A stretch of 19,080 nucleotides of DNA, taken from contig JAFLEE010000094.1 of assembly GCA_017302015.1 (NCBI GenBank), forward strand, positions 1 through 19,080. The letters are read 5' to 3'. The notes below the pieces were generated by a model. The model was not told where the DNA came from. It did not search any database and saw only the letters and a list, made by a program, of their open reading frames with translations. The position numbers and the translations under genes are program-made. Shown piece after piece: positions 1 through 5,879 of this stretch (within the stretch, counting starts at the first letter, position 1; the number at the start of each line of letters is the position of its first letter). This stretch comes from Spirochaetota bacterium. Lineage in GTDB: Bacteria; Spirochaetota; UBA12135; COTS27; JAFLEE01.

Positions 1-803
1 CCGACTTCGAGGGCCAATTCGGCAATGGGGCGGTCGGTTTCGCGCAGCAGGCGGCATGCCTTCTCCACGCGCACCTCGGCGAGGAATTGGAACAGGGTGT
101 AGCCGGTCTCCCGGTGGAAGAGCCGGGAGAGATACGAGGGATTCACGCCGACGAGCTTGGCGAGGTCTTCGAGGCGATGGGGGTCGGTGGAGTTCGCCAG
201 GATATGGCCGCGCACACGCCTTACATGATCGCTTCCCGCGGGGTCCCGGCCGGGGAGGGGGATGGCGGCGGCCTCCCGTTCCCAGCGCGCGAGGTGGATC
301 CATAATTCCCTGAACTTTAGTTCGAGGACCGTGGCATGCCCGAGGGCCCGCTCGCGGCATTCGCGCTCCATCTCGGCCAGGAGGCGCCGAAGGAACAAGG
401 CGGCGCTGGGCACGAGGGCGCGGAAACTGGGATGGGAACTCCGGATAGGGGCGGGCACGCCCTCGGCGGCCCCCGCGCTGCCATAGGCGCGGCGCATCCA
501 AGCGGGGTCGAACATGAGGTTGATGACGCGGTGGCGCGATTCCACGACGTAGACATGGGGCACGCCGGGCGGAAGGAGATAGAGGTCGCCGGGGCGCATG
601 CGCCGCTGGTGCTCCAGGGTGCGGTGCCAACCTTTCCCCGAGATCACCATGGCGATCTCCCAGAAATCGTGGTCGTGCCAGCCCATGGTTTCGGGGCGGT
701 GGTCATAGACGCCCACGTGAAGGGGGAGCGCGGGATCGAAGAGCCTAGCCCCCCGCGAATGGGAGACGACGGGGAGCGCGGCGGGCTGGGGGGAGACGGC
801 CAT
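1..803 (-). CDS. AraC-family transcriptional regulator, 3' end cut by window edge
   Basis: Transcription factor with an N-terminal cupin-like effector domain and a C-terminal AraC/XylS DNA-binding domain. The frame is open from the ATG at 803 to the window edge, giving 267 residues with no stop, so the C-terminus lies outside. Residues about 41-83 (GWHDHDFWEI ... RPGDLYLLPPGVPH) are the typical metal-free cupin strands. Residues about 193-267 contain the first helix-turn-helix (LEDLAKLVGVNPSYLSRLFHRETG) and the start of the second (RPIAELALEVG). No Shine-Dalgarno precedes the ATG; a TACAAT lies 8 bases upstream. It is divergent from the GH29 fucosidase, 131 bp away, which makes control of that gene likely (inference). 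Family assignment is firm; the effector is unknown. Confidence 0.9.
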   Translation of the reverse strand, partial: MAVSPQPAALPVVSHSRGARLFDPALPLHVGVYDHRPETMGWHDHDFWEIAMVISGKGWHRTLEHQRRMRPGDLYLLPPGVPHVYVVESRHRVINLMFDPAWMRRAYGSAGAAEGVPAPIRSSHPSFRALVPSAALFLRRLLAEMERECRERALGHATVLELKFRELWIHLARWEREAAAIPLPGRDPAGSDHVRRVRGHILANSTDPHRLEDLAKLVGVNPSYLSRLFHRETGYTLFQFLAEVRVEKACRLLRETDRPIAELALEV

Positions 804-811
804 GGCGAGCC

Positions 812-817
812 ATTGTA
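812..817 (-). promoter_or_regulatory. Possible -10 box of the divergent AraC gene
   Basis: TACAAT on the minus strand, ending 8 bases before the ATG at 803. No good -35 hexamer is found 16-18 bases upstream, so this is a weak call. If real, the transcript would begin within a few bases of the start codon. Confidence 0.3.
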
Positions 818-821
818 CCGG

Positions 822-845
822 GAATCCCCCGACGGCGCCGGATTC
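822..845. promoter_or_regulatory. Inverted repeat in the araC/fucosidase intergenic region
   Basis: GAATCC (822-827) and GGATTC (840-845) form a perfect 6-bp dyad around the 8-bp palindrome CGGCGCCG (833-840). It lies between the divergent start sites, where a regulator of both genes would be expected to bind. Its use as an operator is inference. Confidence 0.3.
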
Positions 846-900
846 AAGGAAGTCCATCCCCCCATCAAACCCGTCCATGGCCCCGCGGACCGCCCGGGAC

Positions 901-906
901 TATGAT
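901..906 (+). promoter_or_regulatory. Possible -10 box of the fucosidase gene
   Basis: TATGAT matches TATAAT in five of six positions and would place the transcript start near 913, before the Shine-Dalgarno GGAGG at 925-929. No convincing -35 is seen, which would fit an activator-dependent promoter such as one served by an AraC protein. It overlaps the upstream candidate ATG at 902, arguing against that start. Confidence 0.35.
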
Positions 907-924
907 GCCTACACGCATTTCCCC

Positions 925-929
925 GGAGG
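925..929 (+). promoter_or_regulatory. Ribosome binding site that decides the fucosidase start
   Basis: GGAGG lies 5 bases before the ATG at 935. The in-frame ATG at 902 has no such site and lies in the probable -10 box. Confidence 0.7.
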
Positions 930-934
930 ATGGC

Positions 935-2239
935 ATGGCCCCCACACGCAAGACCGACGGCGACACTTCCTGGTTCGTCCACGACCGCTTCGGCCTCTTT
1001 ATCCATTGGGGGCTCTACAGCATGGGGGCGCGCCACGAATGGCTGAAGCACGCCGAGAAGATCCCGAACGAGGTCTATGACGAGCGCTATTTCAAGCGTT
1101 TCGACCCCGATCTCTACGACCCCGAAGCTTGGGCCGACGCCTGCGCCGGGGCCGGCATGAAGTATTTCGTCATCACCACCAAGCACCATGAGGGTTTCTG
1201 CCTCTGGGATTCCAAGCACACCGAGTACAAGGCGACCCGCACCCCGGCCCAGCGCGACCTCTTGCGGCCGATGGTGGACGCGTTCCGCAAGCGCGGCATC
1301 AAGATCGGCCTCTACCACTCCATCATCGACTGGCATCACCCCGACTACGTCCTCGACAATAAGAACGGCCCCTACCGGGAGCATCCCGATCGCGAGGCGA
1401 TGAACGGGGGCCGGGACCAGGCCAAGTACGCCGCCTACCTCCATGCCCAGGTGAAGGAACTCCTCACCGATTTCGGCAAGATCGACATCATGTGGTTCGA
1501 TTTCTCCTTCCCCGACAAGGACGCCCCCGACGATTTCACCCGGGGCAAGGGCCACAAGGCCTGGAAATCCCCCGAATTGCTCAAGATGATCCGCAGCCTC
1601 CAGCCCGACATCATCCTCGACGACCGCCTCGACTGGCCCGAGGGCTGGGATATCAAGACCCCCGAGCAGGTCCAGCCCCGCGAATGGGTGAAGGTCGACG
1701 GCCAGCCCGTGGTCTGGGAAGCCTGCCAGACCTTCTCGGGATCCTGGGGCTACCACCGCGACGAGCAGACTTGGCGCAGCCTGGAGAATCTCGTCCATAC
1801 CCTCATCGATTGCGTGTCTAAGGGCGGGAACCTCCTGCTGAACGTCGGTCCCACCGCCCGAGGAGAGTTCGATTCCCGCGCCCTCGATCGCCTCAAGGGC
1901 TTCGGCGAATGGATGCGCCGCCACGGCCGTTCGATCTACGGGTGCACCCAGGCCCCGGCCGAGTTTAAGACGCCCCAAGATTGCCGCCTCACCTACGCCC
2001 CCGAGAAGAAGCGCCTCTATGTCCATTGCCTCGCCTGGCCCTACAAGGCGATCCACCTCGACGGCTTCGGCGGGAAGGTCGAGTACGCCCAATTCCTCCA
2101 TGATGGGAGTGAAATCGCCATGAAGATGGACGATTGGCACGCGCGCCAATTGGGCCTCGCGGCCGATACCCTGACGCTGAACCTGCCGCAGGTGCGCCCC
2201 GACGTCACGGTTCCCGTGATCGAACTCTTCCTCAAGTAG
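935..2239 (+). CDS. Alpha-L-fucosidase, glycoside hydrolase family 29
   Basis: Retaining exo-glycosidase releasing alpha-linked L-fucose from oligosaccharides or glycoconjugates. The 434-residue product shows the GH29 fold: FGLFIHWGLYS at about 19-29, the KHHEGFCLWDS block at 83-92 and the KIDIMWFDFSF strand at 182-192, where Asp189 sits at the family's catalytic nucleophile position. EACQTFSGSWGY (262-273) and GGNLLLNVGP (297-306) are further family signatures. A short beta-rich C-terminal domain follows from about 335. No signal peptide is visible, so the enzyme is probably cytoplasmic and would act on imported small glycans. I chose the ATG at 935 because of GGAGG at 925-929; starting at 902 would add 11 residues. 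The neighbouring divergent AraC gene is the likely regulator. Linkage specificity cannot be read from sequence. Confidence 0.95.
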   Translation: MAPTRKTDGDTSWFVHDRFGLFIHWGLYSMGARHEWLKHAEKIPNEVYDERYFKRFDPDLYDPEAWADACAGAGMKYFVITTKHHEGFCLWDSKHTEYKATRTPAQRDLLRPMVDAFRKRGIKIGLYHSIIDWHHPDYVLDNKNGPYREHPDREAMNGGRDQAKYAAYLHAQVKELLTDFGKIDIMWFDFSFPDKDAPDDFTRGKGHKAWKSPELLKMIRSLQPDIILDDRLDWPEGWDIKTPEQVQPREWVKVDGQPVVWEACQTFSGSWGYHRDEQTWRSLENLVHTLIDCVSKGGNLLLNVGPTARGEFDSRALDRLKGFGEWMRRHGRSIYGCTQAPAEFKTPQDCRLTYAPEKKRLYVHCLAWPYKAIHLDGFGGKVEYAQFLHDGSEIAMKMDDWHARQLGLAADTLTLNLPQVRPDVTVPVIELFLK

Positions 2240-2258
2240 GCCCCCCTTCGACCGACCG

Positions 2259-2282
2259 TATCGCTAACGCTATCGCTTGCGC
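2259..2282 (+). repeat. Tandem imperfect 12-bp direct repeat
   Basis: TATCGCTAACGC (2259-2270) is followed directly by TATCGCTTGCGC (2271-2282), 10 of 12 bases identical. It lies in the 115-bp spacer between the fucosidase and the MBL gene. It may be a protein-binding site or chance; nothing else in the spacer looks like a terminator. Confidence 0.4.
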
Positions 2283-2342
2283 ATCCGGCAACGTGCGCAT
2301 TGAGAGGAAAACCACGGCGGCATCCCGGAATGGGCGCCAGGA

Positions 2343-2348
2343 TACAAT
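2343..2348 (+). promoter_or_regulatory. Possible -10 box of the MBL-fold gene
   Basis: TACAAT ends 6 bases before the ATG at 2355, so the expected transcript start coincides with the A of the start codon. There is no recognisable -35 at the right distance and only a weak, distant AGGA as Shine-Dalgarno. Confidence 0.35.
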
Positions 2349-2354
2349 ACCGCG

Positions 2355-3119
2355 ATGGCGCCGCTTCACCCCGCAAGAATCGTCCTTAAATGGGCGACGC
2401 TCGTACTTTTCATCGGCACCGGGCTTTTCGCCGTGGGCACCCTGGTCCTTTTCCTGGTGGTCCGGGCGGAAAGTTCAAAGCAGGCTCCGCTACAGACGGG
2501 ACCGGTGGCCGGGGTTCCCGGCTTGTTCGCCATCGAAGACCGCGGGGTGAATTTTTATCTCTTGAAACGGGGGGCGCAGCTCATCGCCTTCGATGCGGGA
2601 CGCGACCCCCGCGCGAACGCCCGGGCGCTCGATAGCCTGGGCCTCGATGCCCAAAGTGTGACGGCCGTCTTCCTCACCCATTCCGATTCGGACCATTGCG
2701 GGGGTGCGGGTCTCTTCTCCAATGCCCGGGTCTACCTCTCCCGGGCCGAGGAACCCCTGGCCACGGGAAAGATCCGGCGCCTCCTGGCTTTCAAAAATGC
2801 TTATTTTTCAGAGCATACGGCCCTGGATGACGGGCAAACCGTCCCCGTGGAGGGCCTCGCCATCCAGGCTATCGCCACCCCCGGGCATACCCCGGGATCC
2901 CTGTGTTTCCTGGCGGGAGACACCCTCCTCTTCGCGGGAGATACCCTGGCCCTTTACGATGGAAAGGCGGCGGTCTTCAGCGATCTTTTCAATATGAGTT
3001 CGGCCCGGCAGAAGCGGTCGCTCCACCGCCTCTCGGCGCTCACCCACGTCGTCTTCGCCGCCACGGGCCACCATGGGGTGACGGGGCGTTTCCAGGAAGC
3101 CATCGCCTCCTGGCGCTAA
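2355..3119 (+). CDS. Membrane-anchored metallo-beta-lactamase-fold hydrolase
   Basis: MBL-superfamily hydrolase of unknown substrate, 254 residues. Residues about 11-36 form one hydrophobic segment preceded by Arg and Lys, consistent with a signal anchor that leaves the domain in the periplasm. The zinc site is recognisable but altered: the usual HxHxDH is H109-S-D111-S-D113-H114, so the second His is Asp. Then come His178 in ATPGHTPGS, the second metal ligand region at Asp196 (LLFAGDTL, as in the glyoxalase II-like and lactonase branches), and a C-terminal HH at 239-240. It is co-directional with the fucosidase but 115 bp away and may have its own start site. It could be a lactonase, a thiolesterase or another hydrolase; I cannot choose among these. 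Confidence 0.88.
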   Translation: MAPLHPARIVLKWATLVLFIGTGLFAVGTLVLFLVVRAESSKQAPLQTGPVAGVPGLFAIEDRGVNFYLLKRGAQLIAFDAGRDPRANARALDSLGLDAQSVTAVFLTHSDSDHCGGAGLFSNARVYLSRAEEPLATGKIRRLLAFKNAYFSEHTALDDGQTVPVEGLAIQAIATPGHTPGSLCFLAGDTLLFAGDTLALYDGKAAVFSDLFNMSSARQKRSLHRLSALTHVVFAATGHHGVTGRFQEAIASWR

Positions 3120-3130
3120 AAGGGCGGCCT

Positions 3131-3146
3131 TCCGCCATGCGGCGGA
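3131..3146. terminator. Hairpin between convergent genes, possible weak terminator
   Basis: TCCGCC (3131-3136) pairs with GGCGGA (3141-3146) around ATGC, in the 54-bp gap between two convergent stop codons. On the minus strand CCCTTTT follows some bases later. It lacks a tight T-tract, so termination is only suggested. Confidence 0.35.
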
Positions 3147-3173
3147 GCCCCCGTTCACGAAGGCGGCGCTAAG

Positions 3174-3986
3174 TCACCAGTAGCGGTTCTTCTTCCGGAA
3201 CTCCAGGGGGGGCAACCCCGTCTCCTTGCGGAAGAGGCGGGAGAAATAGAACTCGTCCTCATAGCCTAAGTCCCGGGCGATCACGCGGATCTTGTCGTTG
3301 GTGAAGAGCAGGCGGTCGCGGGCGCGCTGGAGCATGCGGTCCTGGAGATAGCGGGTGATGGTCACCCCGGTGTCGCGGCGGAAGGCGTGGCTGAGCGCCG
3401 ACAGCGAGCGGTTCATGCCCTTGGCGAGGTCCCCCAGGCGGAGGCCGGTATAGCGCCCGCCTTCCGCGGCTTCGAAGATGGGGGCGTAGGTCTTGGCGAT
3501 GCGCAGGTCGCGCTCGAGTTGGGCGGCCTGGGTGGTGATGAAGCCCGCGACGATACCGCGCAGATCGGCTTCGCAGGCGAGCAGGTCGCCCAACTTTTCG
3601 CTGCAAGAGCGCTTCATGAGTTGGGCCAGCGCCCCGGCTTCGAGGCGGCGCTCCTGGAAGGCGGCGCTACCTTCGAAGAGGTCGTGGCCCGGCCAGGGTT
3701 CGAGGCGGAAGTGGATCCAGAACTTCACGAAGGAAGGGTCGCAGCGGTAATTCCAACGCGAGCCGGAGGGGAGCAGGGCGGCCCATTGGGGGCGGAAGCG
3801 GTGGCGCTCGCCCTCCGCGCGCTCGCACCAGCCGTTTCCGGCCTGGGTGAAGTAGAGGCGGTTATAGGGATCGCATACGCCGTCCCGGTTCCAACTCGGA
3901 TCCCCGTGGTACATCCCCCCGGCGAGGATGGTGAAACGGAGGGAGCGATTGGCCAGTTCGAGGGCGGAACAGGAAGTCGCGGGCAT
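3174..3986 (-). CDS. AraC-family transcriptional regulator
   Basis: Complete 270-residue AraC/XylS regulator. The N-terminal half (about 20-110) is a cupin-like ligand-binding domain (YNRLYFTQAGNG ... FRPQWAALLPSGSRW), as in AraC_binding proteins. The last 95 residues hold two helix-turn-helix motifs: LGDLAKGMNRSLSALSHAFRRDTG and IRVIARDLGYEDEFYFSRLFRKETGLPPLEFR, the second being the most conserved signature of the family. The frame stays open further upstream to 4307, but that stretch overlaps the YkgJ gene in another frame and has no regulator-like sequence, so I start at the ATG at 3986. No Shine-Dalgarno is present; a promoter-like TTGAGT-17-GACAAT ends 10 bases upstream. Probable target: the neighbouring glycosidase genes or its own promoter (inference). 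Confidence 0.92.
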   Translation of the reverse strand: MPATSCSALELANRSLRFTILAGGMYHGDPSWNRDGVCDPYNRLYFTQAGNGWCERAEGERHRFRPQWAALLPSGSRWNYRCDPSFVKFWIHFRLEPWPGHDLFEGSAAFQERRLEAGALAQLMKRSCSEKLGDLLACEADLRGIVAGFITTQAAQLERDLRIAKTYAPIFEAAEGGRYTGLRLGDLAKGMNRSLSALSHAFRRDTGVTITRYLQDRMLQRARDRLLFTNDKIRVIARDLGYEDEFYFSRLFRKETGLPPLEFRKKNRYW

Positions 3987-3996
3987 GGGAAGGTGG

Positions 3997-4025
3997 ATTG
4001 TCCGACGGGGCGGTCTAAAACTCAA
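3997..4025 (-). promoter_or_regulatory. Candidate promoter of the second AraC gene
   Basis: On the minus strand TTGAGT (4020-4025) and GACAAT (3997-4002) are 17 bases apart. The -35 overlaps the YkgJ stop codon. The expected transcript start is about 3 bases before the ATG at 3986. Confidence 0.45.
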
Positions 4026-4291
4026 ATCACGGGGGAGGTCAATCGCTCGAGGCGCTCCAGCCAAGCCAGCGCCTCTTCCCGGGATTTCCCGCACATCTCG
4101 GCCTCCGCCGCGAACCGGCCGCAGACGGCGGGACGGTCCGCGCGGTCCCAGATAGCGCAGCGGTGGTCTTGCGTCAATTGGACGCAGCGCACCCCGGCGG
4201 GCTTCCCATCGGGCATCCCCGGGATCGGGGACGAGATGGAGGGGGCGATGCAGCAGGCGCCGCAACCGGGTCGGCAAGCGAAGGAACTCAA
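4022..4291 (-). CDS. YkgJ-family cysteine cluster protein
   Basis: Small zinc- or iron-sulfur-binding protein of the YkgJ (UPF0153, CxxxCxxCC) family; the molecular role of the family is not established. From the TTG at 4291 it has 89 residues with eight cysteines: C6, C10, C13, C14, C36, C45, C57, C67, and the family blocks [36 protein letters not shown] and [16 protein letters not shown]. The frame continues upstream to a GTG at 4462 (146 residues), but those extra residues are AT-richer, not family-like and include no in-frame ATG. TTG gives the usual family length; neither start has a Shine-Dalgarno. It lies 35 bp upstream of the AraC gene on the same strand. Family firm, start uncertain. 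Confidence 0.82.
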   Translation of the reverse strand: MSSFACRPGCGACCIAPSISSPIPGMPDGKPAGVRCVQLTQDHRCAIWDRADRPAVCGRFAAEAEMCGKSREEALAWLERLERLTSPVI

Positions 4292-4478
4292 GGCAAGATT
4301 GTGGCATGGGCGGGACTTGGCCCGAACTCGAGACCCGCCAAAAGGGGCGAATTCATGTGAGAGAGTTGCGGCCTCGAATTGAGTATTTTCAGATCCTAAG
4401 GAAAGGGGGGCTTGGTCTGGATTCTCTTCAAAATGATCTCCGGTGCGAGAAATTTTCCCCACAATGGCGCAAAATCTA

Positions 4479-4507
4479 TTGAAAAACGCTGGAAGTTGAA
4501 TTAATAT
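4479..4507 (+). promoter_or_regulatory. Sigma70-type promoter of the GH109 gene
   Basis: TTGAAA (4479-4484), a 17-base spacer and TAATAT (4502-4507). An overlapping alternative -10 is TATAGT (4505-4510) with a 20-base spacer. The transcript would start near 4514, leaving a leader of about 34 bases with AAGGAG at 4537-4542. Confidence 0.6.
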
Positions 4508-4520
4508 AGTTAGGTAACTA
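4507..4520. promoter_or_regulatory. Operator-like palindrome on the GH109 promoter
   Basis: TAGTTA (4507-4512) and TAACTA (4515-4520) are a perfect 6-bp dyad with the spacer GG. It overlaps the end of the -10 box and the expected transcript start, the classic place for a repressor. The protein that would bind is not identified. Confidence 0.5.
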
Positions 4521-4547
4521 AGTTCGTCCGATTTTCAAGGAGCTTCC

Positions 4548-5879
4548 ATGAATTCCATCTCGTTCCGCGATTTTCTCCTGTCCCAGGCCGGTCTCTTTTC
4601 AGCCTCCGCCAGCGGTTCCGGTGCGGTGGGCCTCAAGACTCCTGCTTTGGAGACCGTGCGTGCGGCCTTCATCGGCATCGGAGGACGCGCCCGGGGGCAC
4701 CTGGGCCATCTCCTCAAATTAGAGGGCGCCAAGGTCGTCGCCCTCGCGGACCCCGGGCCGGCTTCCATCGAGGCGGCCCTGAAGCTCTGCGAAGAGGCCG
4801 GGGCGCCCAAGCCCGAGGTCTACGGGAACGGGCCCCAAGACTACAAGCGCATGCTCGAGCGCAGCGACATCGACCTGGTTTTCGTTAGCACCGCCTGGGA
4901 AGACCACGCGCGCCAATCCGTCGACGTCATGAAGTCCGGCAAGCACGTCTTCATCGAGGTGCCGGCGGCCGTGACTCTCGACGATTGCTGGGCCCTCGTC
5001 GACACCGCCGAACGCACCGGCAAGCACTGCATGATGCTGGAGAATTGCTGCTACGGCCGCGAGGAACTCTTCTGCCTCAACCTCTGCCGCCTGGGCGTGC
5101 TGGGGGAACTCCTCCATGGCGAGGGCGCCTACATCCACGAACTCCGCGGCCAGATGGAGAACGTCTCCAGCGAGCACCTCATGGGCATCTGGCGCACCAA
5201 CCACTTCGTGAAGCGCAACGGGAACCTCTACCCGACCCACGGCCTGGGCCCGATCGCCCAGTACATGGGCATCAACCGGGGCGACCGCTTCGAGTACCTC
5301 ACCGCCGTGGCCTCCCAAGCCCGCGGTCGGGAACTCTACGCCAAGAAGAAATTCCCGGCGGACCACCGGTGGAACCAGGTCGCCAAATGGAATTGCGGCG
5401 ACATCAACACGACCCTCATCAAGACCGCCCTCGGTCGGTCCGTCATGGTCCAGTGGGACGAAACCTCGCCCCGGCCCTACGATCGGCTCAACCTCATCCA
5501 GGGCACGCGGGGCACCTTCGGCGGCTGGCCGAACCGCCTAGTGATCGAGGACGAGACCCCAGACACGCACCACTGGGTCGAGGGCGACGCGCTCGCGCCC
5601 TGGTTCGAAAAATACGACCATCCCCTGTGGAAAAAGATGGGCCAATTGGCCGAGAAGAACGGAGGCCACGGGGGGATGGATTTCCTCATGATCTGGCGGG
5701 CGATCTGGTGCTTGCGAAACGGCGAGGCCTTGGATCAGGACGTCTACGACGCGGCCTCCTGGTCGGCGGTGGGCGCCCTTTCTGAAAAATCCATCGCCAA
5801 GCGAAGCCAGAGCGTCGACTTCCCCGACTTCACCCGGGGACGGTGGAAAACGACGCCGCCCTTGGGCATCGTCTCCTAG
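4548..5879 (+). CDS. GH109-type NAD-dependent glycosidase (probable alpha-N-acetylgalactosaminidase), Gfo/Idh/MocA fold
   Basis: Glycosidase that uses bound NAD for a transient oxidation of the sugar; GH109 members act mostly on terminal alpha-GalNAc. The 443-residue product has the Rossmann motif FIGIGGRARGHLGHL (41-55), EVPAAVTLDDCW (137-148), MMLENCCYGREE (162-173), LLHGEGAYIHELRG (188-201), YPTHGLGPIAQY (228-239), GDINTTLIKTALGRSVMVQ (284-302), and ends with DVYDAASWSAV and VDFPDFTRGRWK. These blocks separate GH109 from ordinary sugar dehydrogenases. The N-terminus (SFRDFLLSQAGLFSASASGSG) looks like a Tat signal but has a single Arg, so export is doubtful. The start is fixed by AAGGAG 5 bases upstream. 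Its stop shares CTAG with the convergent cinA. Substrate is inferred from the family. Confidence 0.88.
   Translation: MNSISFRDFLLSQAGLFSASASGSGAVGLKTPALETVRAAFIGIGGRARGHLGHLLKLEGAKVVALADPGPASIEAALKLCEEAGAPKPEVYGNGPQDYKRMLERSDIDLVFVSTAWEDHARQSVDVMKSGKHVFIEVPAAVTLDDCWALVDTAERTGKHCMMLENCCYGREELFCLNLCRLGVLGELLHGEGAYIHELRGQMENVSSEHLMGIWRTNHFVKRNGNLYPTHGLGPIAQYMGINRGDRFEYLTAVASQARGRELYAKKKFPADHRWNQVAKWNCGDINTTLIKTALGRSVMVQWDETSPRPYDRLNLIQGTRGTFGGWPNRLVIEDETPDTHHWVEGDALAPWFEKYDHPLWKKMGQLAEKNGGHGGMDFLMIWRAIWCLRNGEALDQDVYDAASWSAVGALSEKSIAKRSQSVDFPDFTRGRWKTTPPLGIVS

Larger units (their letters stand above)
4292..4547. other. AT-rich intergenic region between divergent genes
   Basis: About 255 bp between the YkgJ gene (minus) and the GH109 gene (plus). 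The part from about 4370 on is much richer in A and T than the rest of the window. It holds the GH109 promoter, a palindrome and a strong Shine-Dalgarno (AAGGAG, 4537-4542, 5 bases before ATG). If the YkgJ gene starts at 4462, only 85 bp are non-coding. Confidence 0.6.

Noticed and set aside
1-803. Broken regulator gene at the left edge
   Set aside because: No stop or frameshift occurs in the window; the frame simply continues past base 1.
644-2149. A 501-codon open frame on the minus strand opposite the fucosidase
   Set aside because: Antisense shadow of GH29; it also overlaps the real AraC gene in another frame.
3987-4307. N-terminal extension of the second AraC protein
   Set aside because: The extra 107 residues are Arg/Pro-rich and out-of-frame copies of the YkgJ gene; the cupin domain starts right after the ATG at 3986.
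4548-5879. Plain Gfo/Idh/MocA sugar dehydrogenase
   Set aside because: The blocks EVPAAVTLDDCW, LENCCYGREE, YPTHGLGP and the VDFPDFTRGRWK end are those of GH109 glycosidases.
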